A DNA stretch of 64,000 nt, taken from assembly GCA_028023455.1 (NCBI GenBank), contig JAQFVV010000113.1:1054001-1118000 (forward strand), in the 5' to 3' direction. Below are positions 31,531 through 43,015 of the stretch, piece by piece. A program made the position numbers and the translations under genes. The notes under the pieces were generated by a model. The model made no database searches, was not told the DNA's origin, and worked only from the letters and a program-made list of their open reading frames with translations. This DNA comes from Epiperipatus broadwayi. Its lineage: Eukaryota; Onychophora; Udeonychophora; Euonychophora; Peripatidae. Within the stretch, counting starts at the first letter, position 1. Each line of letters starts with the position of its first letter.

Positions 31531-34500
31531 TAAAGAAATTATAGAATCACTGTGCCACTTGAAAATATCAGCATTAAAGATTCTTGGTATTTATTTATAT
31601 ATTGGGGCAGTCATTTGAACAATAAAACATACTGGCCATTGTCATCAAATAAAAATAATATTAAATATAGCAACTGAATAAAAGTACCCACTGTGAAATT
31701 CCTGGAGTGCCTTATGCTTATCTCCAATACTAGGTTCTTCTAACAAAGAATCCTTCCTATTCTTCTTTCCAAATATATAAGACCATTCATGGTCATATGC
31801 ACACACTGGTGCTATTCATGACAACTTATAAAAAAATATATATATTCTATAAAACTAATATTATGAAGTTGGAAAGGGATGATATCACTCTTTATTCAGT
31901 TTGGCTAAGTACATGTGTTTTCCCATGAGCGCCACTAGATTGTTTTCAATCTAGATAAGTATCTGTTTATAGTGTACTTGAGTTCAAACTCATTCAGTAC
32001 ATTTTTATTACACATGACTTGGATGACTAATGAAAAAAAATGACATTCTTACATTTTATCTATATTGATAAAATTACAAGATCCCAATATTACCAAAGTT
32101 TATACTATAGATCAAAGATTCTTATAGACATTGCTAGCTCATTTACGTATATTGATGAACAGACATGTATAATCCTATTAATGGCTTCCAAACAAGCATG
32201 TGAAGACCATTATTGATATTGGTGGCCATTTAACTAGATTATTTATCACAATAAAGGTAATAATGATGATAATAATATCATAATAATAATGATAATAATA
32301 GTGATATCATAATATTGATTATAATAGTGATGATGATACCAGCCATGGCTTATTAATAAACTCACAACAATAAATTCATCTTTATAAACTTATAGGCATC
32401 TATTAAAATTATCCTATTTCATACTGGGATTTAATAATACTAGTGGTGATGATTGATCATCATGAATCTCTTTGCATAATATTCAATTTTCTATAAACCC
32501 CTATTTACTAAAATATATTCATTACGCTAAACATTAAATTTAATGATTATAATTTATTAATGATGATTGATGGCGATCATAACTTTTATATAGTATTATT
32601 TGAAACATTTTTAACCAATAACATGATATCCATCTTTGATGAGGATGATCTAAACTCATGGACACAACACAATTTTAGCTTTCTATTGTTGAACTATAAT
32701 TATCAAAGTTTGGTTATTCTCAAGCATAATCCTTAAATACTTAAATATCAACATTCTAGTTTACCTATTATTTTGTGGACGCTTAATATTTGCAAGTGAT
32801 TGCTCAATATATACGAATGGTAATACTTAATAACTGCGAGCAATGATGATGAATTAAAATGATAGAATTAAGACAAGAAAAAACACAATATTCTTAATAA
32901 TAACTCGGAAACCAATTAAGATATATAATTATATTTTATTAACACTACTACTCTTTCTTTCCTTCTTTAAAGTCAAATCAACAATTAAATAAATGGCTTA
33001 TTACCATATTAATTCAATACAAAAATTAATATAAAAATTTATATAAGTATAAGCAAATAAATCTAACATATAGGTTTGTCATTTTTCTTGATATCTCAAA
33101 ATAAGCTGACTTAAATCAATATTAGAAAAAAAATACATATTCTATAAATGCTTATTTAAGACTTTTCTTACTTATCATATCATAAAATAAATTTCAGGTG
33201 TAACTTGTATATGTTATTTCACTTCCATTCAAATGTAATGCCCTACTTTTCAATTTACCATTTTAAACTAATCATATATAACCTATTCTTTGATGTGTTT
33301 GGATAAGCAGTTACACATGCACGCATTCGGTAATGTTAACATATATGTTTAAAATGTATACCCATAAATTACATATATAAAAATATCTTTTTCTTTTGCA
33401 ACCTTATAGCGAAAGAAAATAAAATACATGATATTAATTTTTTAATATGCAACAAGATAAAATAAAAATAAAAAACATTATAAATGCATATATCTATAGG
33501 TTGCTCATTATCATTAACAACTGAAGAACAATTAAAAAAAAAACATTTCAACATTACAATATATAATAAAAAAAATAATAAAAAAAAATAATGAAAAATT
33601 TAAGTTTAAAGATTTAAACTATGTTTGTGCTATGTTGTGAGATATTGCAAATAACTATAGATAAACAAGTCTTTAATGTTTCTGTATCAAAAAAAAGAAA
33701 ATTGCTTTGACCAGTAAATTAAGGTTTACTTTTAATAAGCAAGAATAAAATCGGTTAAAGAAAGTTCATATTTACCCGTTTACTTTTTACTTCTTATTAA
33801 TGTCCTGAGTTTGAATTTTCAGACTGCTTTTCTTTGCTCAACAACAACAACAAAAAAGAAAGTTATTGCAGATACTTTTAAGATAATGCTGAATCAATTG
33901 ACTTGCTTGTTTCTTCAATTCTATTATTATTCATTGTTGATTGGCTTCCTTCTACCATTTTAAAAAAAAGTTATTATAAGTACTTTTGAATAAGTAGGTA
34001 CCGGTGGATTTGCTTGTCTCTCTCCTTTTAAAAAAATAATTGCTGTTGACACTTTAGATGATTGAGGTAAACTAACAAAAATTTGATTCATGGCTTCAAA
34101 CTTGGCTTTACATGGCCTTTATAAATTTTCCTTTCCTCCTACTTCCTCTTCTCCATTCATTCGAAGGTAATGAGCTTTTAATAAGCCAGGAACCAGAAAA
34201 GAAGCATTCCATATAGCTTGTGTGGTTGGCTTCAAACTCTATCATTTTGTTGGTTATTACTTGATATATGACTTCATAGACAGATCAGCGATTTTAACTC
34301 ATTCTGTATTAACCAGGAAGCAGAAAAAAAATGGTTTAGCAATGCAGAGGCATAGTATTATGCATAGCCAAATATGTTAATATCATATTTCTATAATTGT
34401 TAATAACTTCTATTAAATTCAATCTTGTTCCAATGTTTTCCTCTCTTCTTTAATATTGCTGGAAATTGTTTATATAGACGCACATCTTCGTCTATATTGA

Positions 34501-34599
34501 CTTTATACCAGAGTCTTTTACTTCATTTCCTTTCTCAATTTTTAAAGAGTGAATAAAAAAATCAAATCGCTTACTTTTCTCCTTTTTTTTTTTTTTAAC
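31531..34599. other. Long non-coding stretch
   Basis: No supported gene. Holds AAT/GAT triplet repeats at 32258-32340. A pyrimidine-rich, diverged twofold repeat spans about 34150-34340 (ATAAGCCAGGAACCAGAAAA against TTAACCAGGAAGCAGAAAA). A short frame at 33369-33554 lies in low-complexity sequence. Confidence 0.45.
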
Positions 34600-34850
34600 A
34601 TTAACAACAAGGAAGGACCGACTGAGTTGAGTCTCAAAATAATACTCACTGAGTTACATCTCACTTTAATAATAATAATCTGAGTGACTGTCTCTCCAAA
34701 ATATTCATATTGAGTCTCTTAAAATAAAATCATACTGACTAATCAAAAAATAAAATCATACTGCCTGATCATCTCTCTAAAAAAAAAATTAATGACTGAG
34801 TGATCATCTCTCTAAAAAAAATTAATGACCAAGTGATTAAAAAATTGTTT
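34600..34850 (+). repeat. Degenerate tandem repeat
   Basis: Repeating units around ACTGAGTGATCATCTCTCTA followed by A-run and TTAATGA; the last two units (34763-34794, 34795-34828) are nearly identical with a period of 32-33 bp, earlier ones are more diverged. Confidence 0.6.
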
Positions 34851-35904
34851 CAATCATTTATATCACGAATTTCAACCAAAGAAAAAAAAACCATCTGGAA
34901 ACCTTATCTTAAAAAAAAAATCAAAGCTTCACAAGTTTGACATCGGTCACAATCAATAAAGACTTAAAATTGATCGCTATCGTTATCTACATCAAAGCAC
35001 CTCTTTTGTAAAAATAATCTTAAGACACAGACAACAACAAACCTGGAATCTATAGCCATCAGAAATAGGTGTAAAAGCATCTTTGTGTTTGTACAGATGT
35101 ATTCATTCTTTCACACGTGTACATTTTTTTATCTCCTAATCTAATAATCTCCATCGCCTTATTTTACACTTTTCTGATCTACTCTATTTTAATAAAACCA
35201 AAGTTAAATAATATGACACCTTATTTAATAAAAAAATATATATAATAAATCATTACCAAATATTATTACCCTCTACATAATGGTTTATTCATTAACTATC
35301 TATAAATTTATAATAATAAATACACATATATAAATCCTCATATATATAAAAGAAATTTTTTTTTAATTAAACAATACATCTGTGTGTTTGAAATGAGTCA
35401 TATACATACAATATATATATATACAGTATATCAATTAATGAGAAAAGAAATTTAAAAAAAGCAATATTAAATCTTAAGTAGGTAAAAATATATGCAATAA
35501 TAATAAATATTTATTATATTTTAAACCAGAAATAAGGTTATTCTTTTTCATAATTCAAATTTAAAATTCGGATTTTTTTACTATAATAGCATTTAATATC
35601 AAACTTATTATCATAACAGATCTGTTACTGTTTTTGAAATTTAAATTGATTTTTAATTCTATTGTTGAAAATATGATGATTTGTATAAGATTTGCCTGAG
35701 GAATGACAGTAATCCACTATTTGAATTTTACAAATAAGATTTGCTTCATATTTTTAAAAAATAAAAATGATTTTTAATAAACCAAAAAAAAGTTATAAAC
35801 AGTTTTTTGAATTAAAAGACTAGATATTATTGGTGTTTTTTTTAGAAACTTTATTCACATTTAAATTTTTTTATAGTATATTATAGAACAAGTAAATCAT
35901 TATT
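34851..35904. other. Non-coding DNA, nothing recognised
   Basis: AT-rich, with TA runs near 35240, 35340 and 35410. No gene seen. Confidence 0.45.
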
Positions 35905-36152
35905 AAATGAGTTGGGTTGGACATATTTCTAGAAGAGATGATAGTAGATGGACTGTTGAAATTTTAAATTGGATTCCAATAGATTGTAAAAGACCTAGAA
36001 AGAGACTACATGTGAGATGGATGGATGAAATAAGAAAATGTGTAGAGGTGATGTGGAGAAGAGAGGCTAGAGATCAGAGAAGATGGGTTTAACTTGGAAA
36101 GACCTTTATCCTTCAGTAGATTGATAATGATTGACAATGATGATGATGATAT
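35905..36152 (+). pseudogene. RTE-type LINE 3' fragment
   Basis: The last 70-80 codons of the LINE family: [47 protein letters not shown] stop replaces the Ile-Lys region (RRWV-stop-LGKTFIL). It ends with the GATGATGATGAT tail at 36136-36150. Better preserved than the copy at 24734. Confidence 0.85.
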
Positions 36153-36392
36153 GCTTTTCTAGCGTATATACAACAACTGAATAAAAGGCAGAAATGTATT
36201 CTGGCAATGTCTATTGATAGATTATCATCTGATATCCAATAATCTTCAATACTTACAATACATAATTATAACTCAGAATAAAAGAGAAGATTACTGCTTT
36301 ACATATTACATAAACACTCATGCATATACACACACACACACACATAATAAGCTGTATAAAAATTAGTTATAAAAATATTCTGCATGGTTTAG

Positions 36393-36460
36393 TGCAATAG
36401 TAGAGGGCCAGAATCTGAAGTTTAAAGTTCTTGAATCGATACCAATTCTGGCATTTTCGG
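36393..36460 (+). mobile_element. tRNA-like SINE relic
   Basis: A-box-like TTTAGTGCAATAGTAGAGGG near 36388-36410 and a B-box-like TTCTTGAATCGATACC near 36430. No paired acceptor stem. Preceded by a CA microsatellite at 36320-36345. Confidence 0.4.
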
Positions 36461-36645
36461 GTATGAATTTCTTAATTAACTCCTGAGAAATAAAGCCATC
36501 TGATTGGTTATTTATTTATCTATAAACATTTCCTTTGTAAAATCAAAAGATTATTTATTTCAAAGTATTATTAATTTACAATTGTTTTTTGTAATATATA
36601 TTATAATAATACCAGATTGTATCTAGCCTATGAAAAGGCTGTGGG

Positions 36646-36877
36646 TTTTTTTAATTAAGTTGCTTTAAAAAAAAAAATTGTGATTTAATTTAAATTAAAC
36701 AAAACATTTTAATATTATATAAATAAATGTAATAAATGTATAAAGCCCATTGTTTTTGTATTATTATGGTTTATTGATGTTGGAAATCAGATGGTCATTT
36801 TTTTTTAATTGGTTGCTTTAATGTTTTTTTAAAGATTTAATTTAAATTAAACAAAAGATTTTAATATTATATAAATA
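36646..36877 (+). repeat. Twofold tandem repeat
   Basis: Two copies (36646-36727 and 36800-36877) share TTTTTTTAATTNNGTTGCTTTAA-type starts and the block GATTTAATTTAAATTAAAC then TTTTAATATTATATAAATAA; period about 153 bp. Confidence 0.6.
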
Positions 36878-38939
36878 ATTGTGAAAAATTCACAATTGAA
36901 AAATTGGGGAAAATGTTTGGCACAACCTGGCCTGTTTGGTACACTTTAGAAATATACCCAGCAAGCTAAATTTAAATTTTTAAATATATCTGTTATATCT
37001 GATATGTGAATTTGATAGCATTGTAGACAATTGCAAAAAATTATGGTATGTTAATAGTGACATAAAATGTCTCATAATAAAAATTACAGATTAAATGCTC
37101 ATAATATAAATTATGCTTTAGTTAGATATAGTTATTTATTTATAAAAAGAAATTTGAAGTGTGTTTTTTCAACTATAAATTTGATAGTGTTACAGACAAA
37201 TTTAATAGTTTTTTAATTGATTGTCAATTTGACACATAACAGCCTTATGAACAAACACTTACAATTTGACATGTGACAGTCTTACAGACAAACATTCATA
37301 CATTCACATGGATTTTATATATAGAGATAACTATTAAATAAATTATTTAAAAAGATCAAATCATCTCTTATTTGAAAGACCTTCTAAGCATCTTATTTAC
37401 AAAGATCATATGTTTAATAGTAAAATTAAAATTATATAATAAAAATAGTACTTTCCTTATGATTATGATAAGAAGTTTGTTAATTATTTGCCCTTATATT
37501 AAACTATTATTATTCAACTTAGATTTGACAATGTAAGTAATAGGGGAAAATAGACTTGGTTCAATTTTTGCCTGAAGGTTTGAAGCATTAAAAAATGTGG
37601 ATTATCAGGTAAGCATATTATCTTTAAACTTTTTCTTAGGAGTAAATTTCTATTATAAAATAACAACTATGTTTTTTAATGAGGACAGTGGATTTTTTAT
37701 TTTTTTGTAAATGATACTCTGGATGAATTATAACTTTAATCTCCTAGATCTCTCTTCAACCAACTTTCAATAACTTTGATAATTTTAGAAACATATGTGA
37801 ATTTTGTATTAGATTTCATTTGTATATTAACAAATTAATTCTGTATTGGCAAGCTAAGTAATTTATTAAATTTTATTTTACAATGAAAATCCTTTATTAT
37901 AATAATTATATAAATCCATAGTTATCTTTTGTTTTTTATTTTGATACTCTATGTAAAATTTCATCATTATTTTTCTTATTTATTTGCTTTTTTTAAGAGG
38001 TATTCACAAGTAGAGAAAATTTTCAACATTTTAAATATTATTTGACTTATTAAAATAACCTCTCCACAATTTTGACTTATTTTATATATAAATTTATCAC
38101 TTGCAAGCTTCAGGCTGGTTGTTGATGGTAGCACAGTGCCATCTACCAGTGGTAGTATTGTACCTCCACAACTACCATTTTGGTCTTATTCTTTATTTAG
38201 TGGTCATCTGTTCTAGATCAAAATCCGAATTGCTTTCATTTATTGAAGTTTTTTCTTATATTGTAGGTTTTGATATATAAGACTCAGCTAAAGAAAGCTA
38301 AACAATTGAAAATTTGTTAAGAAAAGAATTCATAAAATATAATAAAAGATCATACTAGGCTTTAGTGAATATATGATTAGTAAAAAAACATTGTTTTCAG
38401 TCTAAGTATAATTACCATATTTTTAAAGCAATTGGTAGCATATCTGAAGCAAGTCTTGATTTCATGTAATCTTTCTAATAATCACTGCTACTGATCTTGT
38501 TTTAATACAATATCCTTAAGCTATTTATATTATTTTTTTTGCACGTTATTAGTATTAGATTTCTAAATAAATACAAAAACACTAACAAAAAATATTTAAC
38601 AAAATTGATAATATTAAACAGAAGGTCAAAGTATTCAGCATAAGATGGCCAATGTAAAATGAAAGTTCACATAATGTCCTAATACTTATGATTTAGAGTT
38701 GAAGCATTGTTCAAAATATCTTTGAAGCTATTTTTCAAATTCATAACCTTGCTGGATATAAAAGTCTTGGGAAACTTCTTTTAAAAGAATTTAACACCTT
38801 ATTACATTTGAACTTCTGTATAAAATAATTACTTATAGATTTAGCACATATTTTGATTACCATTTATTCTATTTAAACTATTTTTCTGTTTAATATTATT
38901 AATTATATCCATATTTTAACTATTATTATATTATATATA
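36878..38939. other. Long non-coding stretch
   Basis: AT-rich without a supported gene. A 37-bp tandem pair lies near 37229-37300 (ATTTGACACATAACAGCCTT, ATTTGACATGTGACAGTCTT, each followed by GACAAACA-type sequence), with a looser match near 37180. Confidence 0.45.
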
Positions 38940-39310
38940 GAGCTCACAAAATAAGCTCTTAACAAGCTTTGAGAATATCCTCAACCCCAGACTGGTTTCT
39001 ACTACTGGCATCATCAGTGAGTTGCCAGGGTATTAAAAACACCAAGACAAGTCCAGCACTTTATCTAATGTATAACTATTAAGTAGAAACTCTGAAATTT
39101 TCAGACATCCATATGTCTTCCAATCTAGCTATCTAACTTAAATAGCCATATGGGACTGAACTAAGTTCAGATACACCATATATTAATAGCTTTAGCAATA
39201 TAAAATCACCAAAGCCTTAATAGCAAAAAATAAAATTGCAAAAAAAAAATAAAGTCAGATGTCACATGACCTAATTTAATAAGCTTATGTTTACAAATGT
39301 TATATATAGA
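38940..39310 (-). mobile_element. Element with GUC hammerhead, second copy
   Basis: Shares with 22645-23000 the hammerhead block, TTTTCAGACATCCATATGTC-type sequence and CATATGGGACTGAA. Its own ends are different: TATATAGAGCTCAC near 38935 and TATATATAGAGCTAC near 39302, a direct rather than inverted pair. No coding capacity. Confidence 0.55.
38985..39024 (-). ncRNA. Hammerhead ribozyme, family B (GUC)
   Basis: Minus strand: stem I CAAC-TCA pairs with TGG-G-GTTG around a one-base bulge (39018-39024 with 38981-38989); CTGATGA 39011-39017; short stem II in 39000-39010 (TGC/GTA with one G-U pair); GAAA 38996-38999; stem III ACCAGT with one mismatch; GUC triplet at 38990-38992, cleavage before 38989. 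Core complete, stem II weak. Confidence 0.6.
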
Positions 39311-40514
39311 GCTACTATTTTTTTTATGACATTTAATTAGAACATTGAAAATAAAAACATTTTTTCCAGTTTAACTTATTTTATATTTTTAACAGATTAT
39401 AATATCAACATTGGAAACCTTTTGAAGTTTAGCAGTATGTTAAGAAATCTAATGTATAACTTATCTGAAAGTTTAAATAATTAAAAATAACAAATATATC
39501 CATTTTTGTTTATAAAAATATATTTAGTATAATAGGGACTGATTAAAGAATATTATTAAGAGATATGATTTGAAAAAAAAAACCTCAAAGCAAATAAAAA
39601 TATTCCATTTTCTTTTTTTTTTTAGTCTACAGAAATTCGTTTAAAATTACAAAATTATATGCTAAAATTTTGAGAAATACAAAATAGTTTTTATCAGCAT
39701 ATTGATTTTTAAATATTAGACATAACTTCATCAAAAACAAAAATATAAAAAATAAACAGGTCAGAATGTGAAATATAAAGATTGTCAACCATAGATTTGT
39801 GCTAATTTAATGCCTGGTGTAATAAAAGAAGACTTTCAAAGAATATAAATGTATATAATGGTAATCTTAATCCTCAGTTCTTGAAACAGATGTTATCAAA
39901 GGTACCTAATATAATCACAATAAAAATAAAATTAAATATATATATACACACACACAAATGATAAGTTCAATAACTAATTGGTTATTATACATAAAATACA
40001 TTACCATATCGTTCATGCTTAAACAAATCTATAGAATATTATTAATCCATTATTGTGGCAAAACTGTAACTAGGCTTTAAATGGAAATTCAAATTGATTT
40101 GTTTAAGATCTTTAAATAATTTGTTTAAGATCTTTAAATAAACTGTAAATCAAAACAATCACTGAAACAAAAGAAAATCTGTCTAATTTTATTGTTATTT
40201 TGACAACAGATTGTTGAACAGTTTATTAATTTGTTTAACCGTGAGATTTGTGATGTAACTTATAATACATATATATTATAATAAAAACTAAACATGAATT
40301 AATTAAAATATACTCAGGTTCATATGGTCCCCTATTACTAATATAACCTCTATATGTGTGAAGAATTAACAAGAGATTCTTAGCAAAGCTGCAGAGATAT
40401 CATTATCTGGGGTTCCATTCATATAATTTCACAAAATGAATTATATATAATCCACAGACATAGTGGTTAGCTTTATGTAAAATGAGCGATTCTTGCCAAA
40501 TATGTGGACAAAAA
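39311..40514. other. Non-coding DNA, nothing recognised
   Basis: AT-rich. A direct pair GATCTTTAAATAA lies near 40108 and 40128. Frames are short. Confidence 0.45.
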
Positions 40515-40611
40515 TCAAGCCTTGGTTGCCTAGTGGTTAGCATTGCTGCCTTCCAAGCAGCTGGCCCGGGTTCGCTTCCCAGGAAACACATTTGACATAT
40601 GAAAAAAAAAA
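40515..40611 (+). mobile_element. tRNA-Gly-like SINE (copy 3)
   Basis: TGGTTGCCTAGTGGTTAGCA (A box) near 40523, a perfect 5-bp anticodon stem GCTGC/GCAGC with loop CTTCCAA (anticodon UCC, Gly), B box GGGTTCGCTTCCC near 40568, then ACACATTTGACATATG and poly-A. It keeps the most tRNA-like structure of the SINEs here. The acceptor stem does not close and the poly-A tail marks it as a retroposon, not a tRNA gene. Confidence 0.8.
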
Positions 40612-41356
40612 GAATTGGTATACATTTAATCTAGTATTTAAATGATGTATTATAATATTTAAAGTAATATTCCAATATAGTATAACCGTTTCCTATATCT
40701 GATCCTGACATTAAATTACAATGATATAAATATTAAACTATCATGTAGGTAATAAAATAAAATTTAGCAATATTGTTAAAAAAAAAATTTACATATATAA
40801 ACATGCTAAACTGAGTCGGATATGGACATACTCATGCATTTTGTAAATTAAAATATATTTCAATTACATAATTATTAGTTCTCTTTTCAATTATAAATTC
40901 AATTATTCTTTTCTTCATGCATGTGTTTTCACAAAGAATTGATTCTTACTAATAGGTTTAAAATTACTTTTATCATATAAAATAATTCTGGCTAATATCT
41001 TACATGGGAGCACTTAATCTTAATTCATACATGTTGATAACAAATAACAAAAATATACGTAACAGCTCTATAAATATTTATGTATATTAATAGATATCTT
41101 TTTGGGCATATGGGTTTTGTGACTTTTTTAAATATTAAGAATCTACTTTAAGATTAACCAATTATTGTAGATAGAACACTGCTTAGTATTCTATTAAGAA
41201 GTAAAATAAAAACAATAAAATACGTCATGAATAAAACAGAATAAAATTATCATATGGAGATTCAATAAAAGTAGAAAGAATTGACTACATAACAAAACAA
41301 TATATCCACTGACTAAATAAAAACATATAAAACTTTATATATATATATATATTACT
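40612..41356. other. Non-coding DNA, nothing recognised
   Basis: AT-rich. No gene seen; a TA run at 41337-41352 precedes a small foldback fragment. Confidence 0.45.
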
Positions 41357-41420
41357 TTAAAACAGGCAAAACTCTCCATACAATATTGCCACTCAGAGCA
41401 AGCCAGAGTAATCATGGTAA
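41357..41420 (+). mobile_element. Terminal fragment of the foldback family at 18317-18548
   Basis: AAAACAGGCAAAACTCTCC, then ATTGCCACTCAGAGCAAGCC and AGAGTAATCATGG match one end of that element; the rest is absent. Confidence 0.7.
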
Positions 41421-41593
41421 TCATGTAAGGTTTACTGATATTACTTTAACATATAATTTTTCATTCAATTTTAATTTACCACTTATTACCTAAATTTATT
41501 GAAGTTTTATAATCCTATAAAACTGTTTTTATCTATTTTCTGCACGAACTGTAATGATTTAATCAATATTTATCCATTTAACAAGAAAATGGG

Positions 41594-41727
41594 GTTTTGC
41601 TACAAATATTTATTTTAATTGGCTAAGCGCTTTCAATACTAAACATATCATGCTATGACTATAATACGTTTAGTATTGAAAGCACTTAGTTGAATAAAAT
41701 AAATATTTATAACTTCGAAAAAAACCT
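41594..41727. mobile_element. Small foldback MITE
   Basis: Arms GGGTTTTGCTACAAATATTT… and …AAATATTTATAACTTCG pair, as do GCTTTCAATACTAAAC (41630-41645) and GTTTAGTATTGAAAGC (41669-41684). Loop of about 23 bp. No coding capacity. Confidence 0.65.
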
Positions 41728-41822
41728 GTACTGTTGTTAAATATATAAACATTTACTAAATCATTGAAGTTTTATAAATAATCATACAATTATTTAAGTA
41801 TGCTTAATTTAATATGTTTCAT

Positions 41823-41924
41823 TTTTTTTTCATGTGTCATAGCATCAACCGGGAAGCGAACCCACTAACCTGGGACAACAGCTTGTAAGGCTGCTGTGCT
41901 GACCTCTTACCACCAATGCTTGAC
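41823..41924 (-). mobile_element. tRNA-derived SINE (copy 4)
   Basis: Minus strand: GTCAAGCATTGGTGGTAAGA, anticodon arm GCAGC/GCTGT with loop CTTACAA (UAC, Val-like), B box GGGTTCGCTTCCC, then GGTTGATGCTATGACACATG and poly-A. A 9-bp target duplication ATGTTTCAT flanks it (41814-41822, 41925-41933). Confidence 0.8.
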
Positions 41925-41984
41925 ATGTTTCATATATTTGTTATATATTTTCATATATTTTTTGATTGTTAATGCATTTTAAAC

Positions 41985-42260
41985 ATTTAATATTTTTGTA
42001 GCATATATTTTATGTCTATGTGGTAAATAATAAATGTATAAATCAAATTTATCATCTTATCTATTAATTGCATTGTTAGGTTCTTTGGCTCTTACATTTA
42101 ACTGCCCTGTATGATGCAGTAAATCATATTGCAATGGTCATAATTAATTTTATATGTGATTCCTTTTCTGTATTTTACATCATCTTTTACTTTATAATTA
42201 TCTATTAATACTTCTTAGCATTTTGCTATTCGACTATCCAATATTTATATTTGGTCAATA
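41985..42260 (-). pseudogene. PLE GIY-YIG endonuclease relic
   Basis: Minus strand, one frame with two stops: ITYKINYDHCNM, then LLHHTGQLNVRAKEPNNAIN, a stop, DDKFDLYIYYLPHRHKI. It aligns with the PLE fragment at 28451-28731 (YYEHTRKQLDERAVEHNNAIN, NRSVLYSHYLKYGHKI). Cysteines and the YIG motif are damaged; the NNAIN and H-x-HKI blocks survive. A dead copy of the same family. Confidence 0.6.
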
Positions 42261-42559
42261 TATATATATTATTGTTTTATAAATTTTGAGATAATATGAA
42301 AGTTTGATCTATTTTTTATTTGGATTACTATCACTGCAATCATTTTTATAGCAATGTTATTATTTAATATAGATTTGTTTATAGATATAAAATATATTTT
42401 TAATATTTTTAGACTTATATCCAAACTGTTTTTCTGAAGGTTTGTGATGATTGTGTTCTAGTTGTATTTTTATGTTGGATTATTTCCATCATCTAATATG
42501 TGTATTGAATGTCTTTAGACAAAATTAACTTTATTTAAATATTCCAAATACATTCAACT

Positions 42560-42740
42560 GTTAGTAATAGCACTTCAAACAGGTTAGTATATGCACAATG
42601 TTTCGAGAGATATTATTCTCCCCTTTTCTTCAGGTGTTTCTGGGCTGACCAGTGACAGTGCTAGCATGGGAATTGAACCTGGATCCTTAGATTCTTAATT
42701 ATTGAATTTTTAGGTAATACTCTAACCAATTGAGTCTTTC
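42560..42740 (-). mobile_element. tRNA-headed SINE with hammerhead-like tail
   Basis: Minus strand: A box TTGGTTAGAGTATTACC near 42728, B box GGTTCAATTCCC near 42675, then after about 30 bp CACCTGAAGAAAAGGGGAG, an inverted pair GGGAGA/TCTCTC and CGAAACATTGTGC. The CTGAAGA…stem…GAAA order resembles a hammerhead core, but the position of the cleavage base would be G, which is not cleavable, and stem I does not form. The conserved block may instead be a central SINE domain. Confidence 0.55.
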
Positions 42741-42829
42741 TGCCAAAGGCAACAGTCAGTAGAAATTTTATATACTTATTTATGAGGTTCCTCTTGACTT
42801 CTACACTTTTTCATAAGTGCAAAATTGAT

Positions 42830-43015
42830 TAGGTGCAGTGCTCTCAGATCCAATACTCCTCACTGATGAAAGCCATAAGCTAGAAACTAGTCTGGGGATA
42901 TTGGATGAGTAGGCATTAGATAGGGATTTTATGCACAAGCCTTCTGGAATCCATTGATTACTCTGGCTTGTACTAAGTGGCACTCCTGTATGGAGAGTTT
43001 TGCTTATTTTAATAT
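42830..43015 (+). mobile_element. Element with intact GUC hammerhead
   Basis: Downstream of the ribozyme it matches one arm and end of the foldback at 18317-18548 (GATGAGTAGGCATTAGATAG, CACAAGCCTTCTGGAATCCA, GGAGAGTTTTGC). The opposite arm is missing. Here the full hammerhead is kept, whereas the foldback copy has only its 3' half. Confidence 0.65.
42848..42906 (+). ncRNA. Hammerhead ribozyme, family B (GUC), best copy
   Basis: Outer stem I ATCCAATA/TATTGGAT (8 perfect pairs, 42848-42855 with 42899-42906), internal loop CT/A, inner stem I CCTCA/TGGGG with one G-U pair (42858-42862 with 42893-42897). Core CTGATGA 42863-42869 and GAAA 42883-42886. Stem II AGC/GCT with loop CATAA (42871-42881) and an A-A apposition at its base. 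Stem III ACTAGT (42886-42891), self-complementary. Canonical GUC triplet; predicted cleavage after C42892. All conserved core bases are present and the long outer stem I is unlikely by chance. Confidence 0.85.

Noticed and set aside
40403-40591. Minus-strand 62-codon frame
   Set aside because: It reads across the complement of the SINE at 40515-40611.
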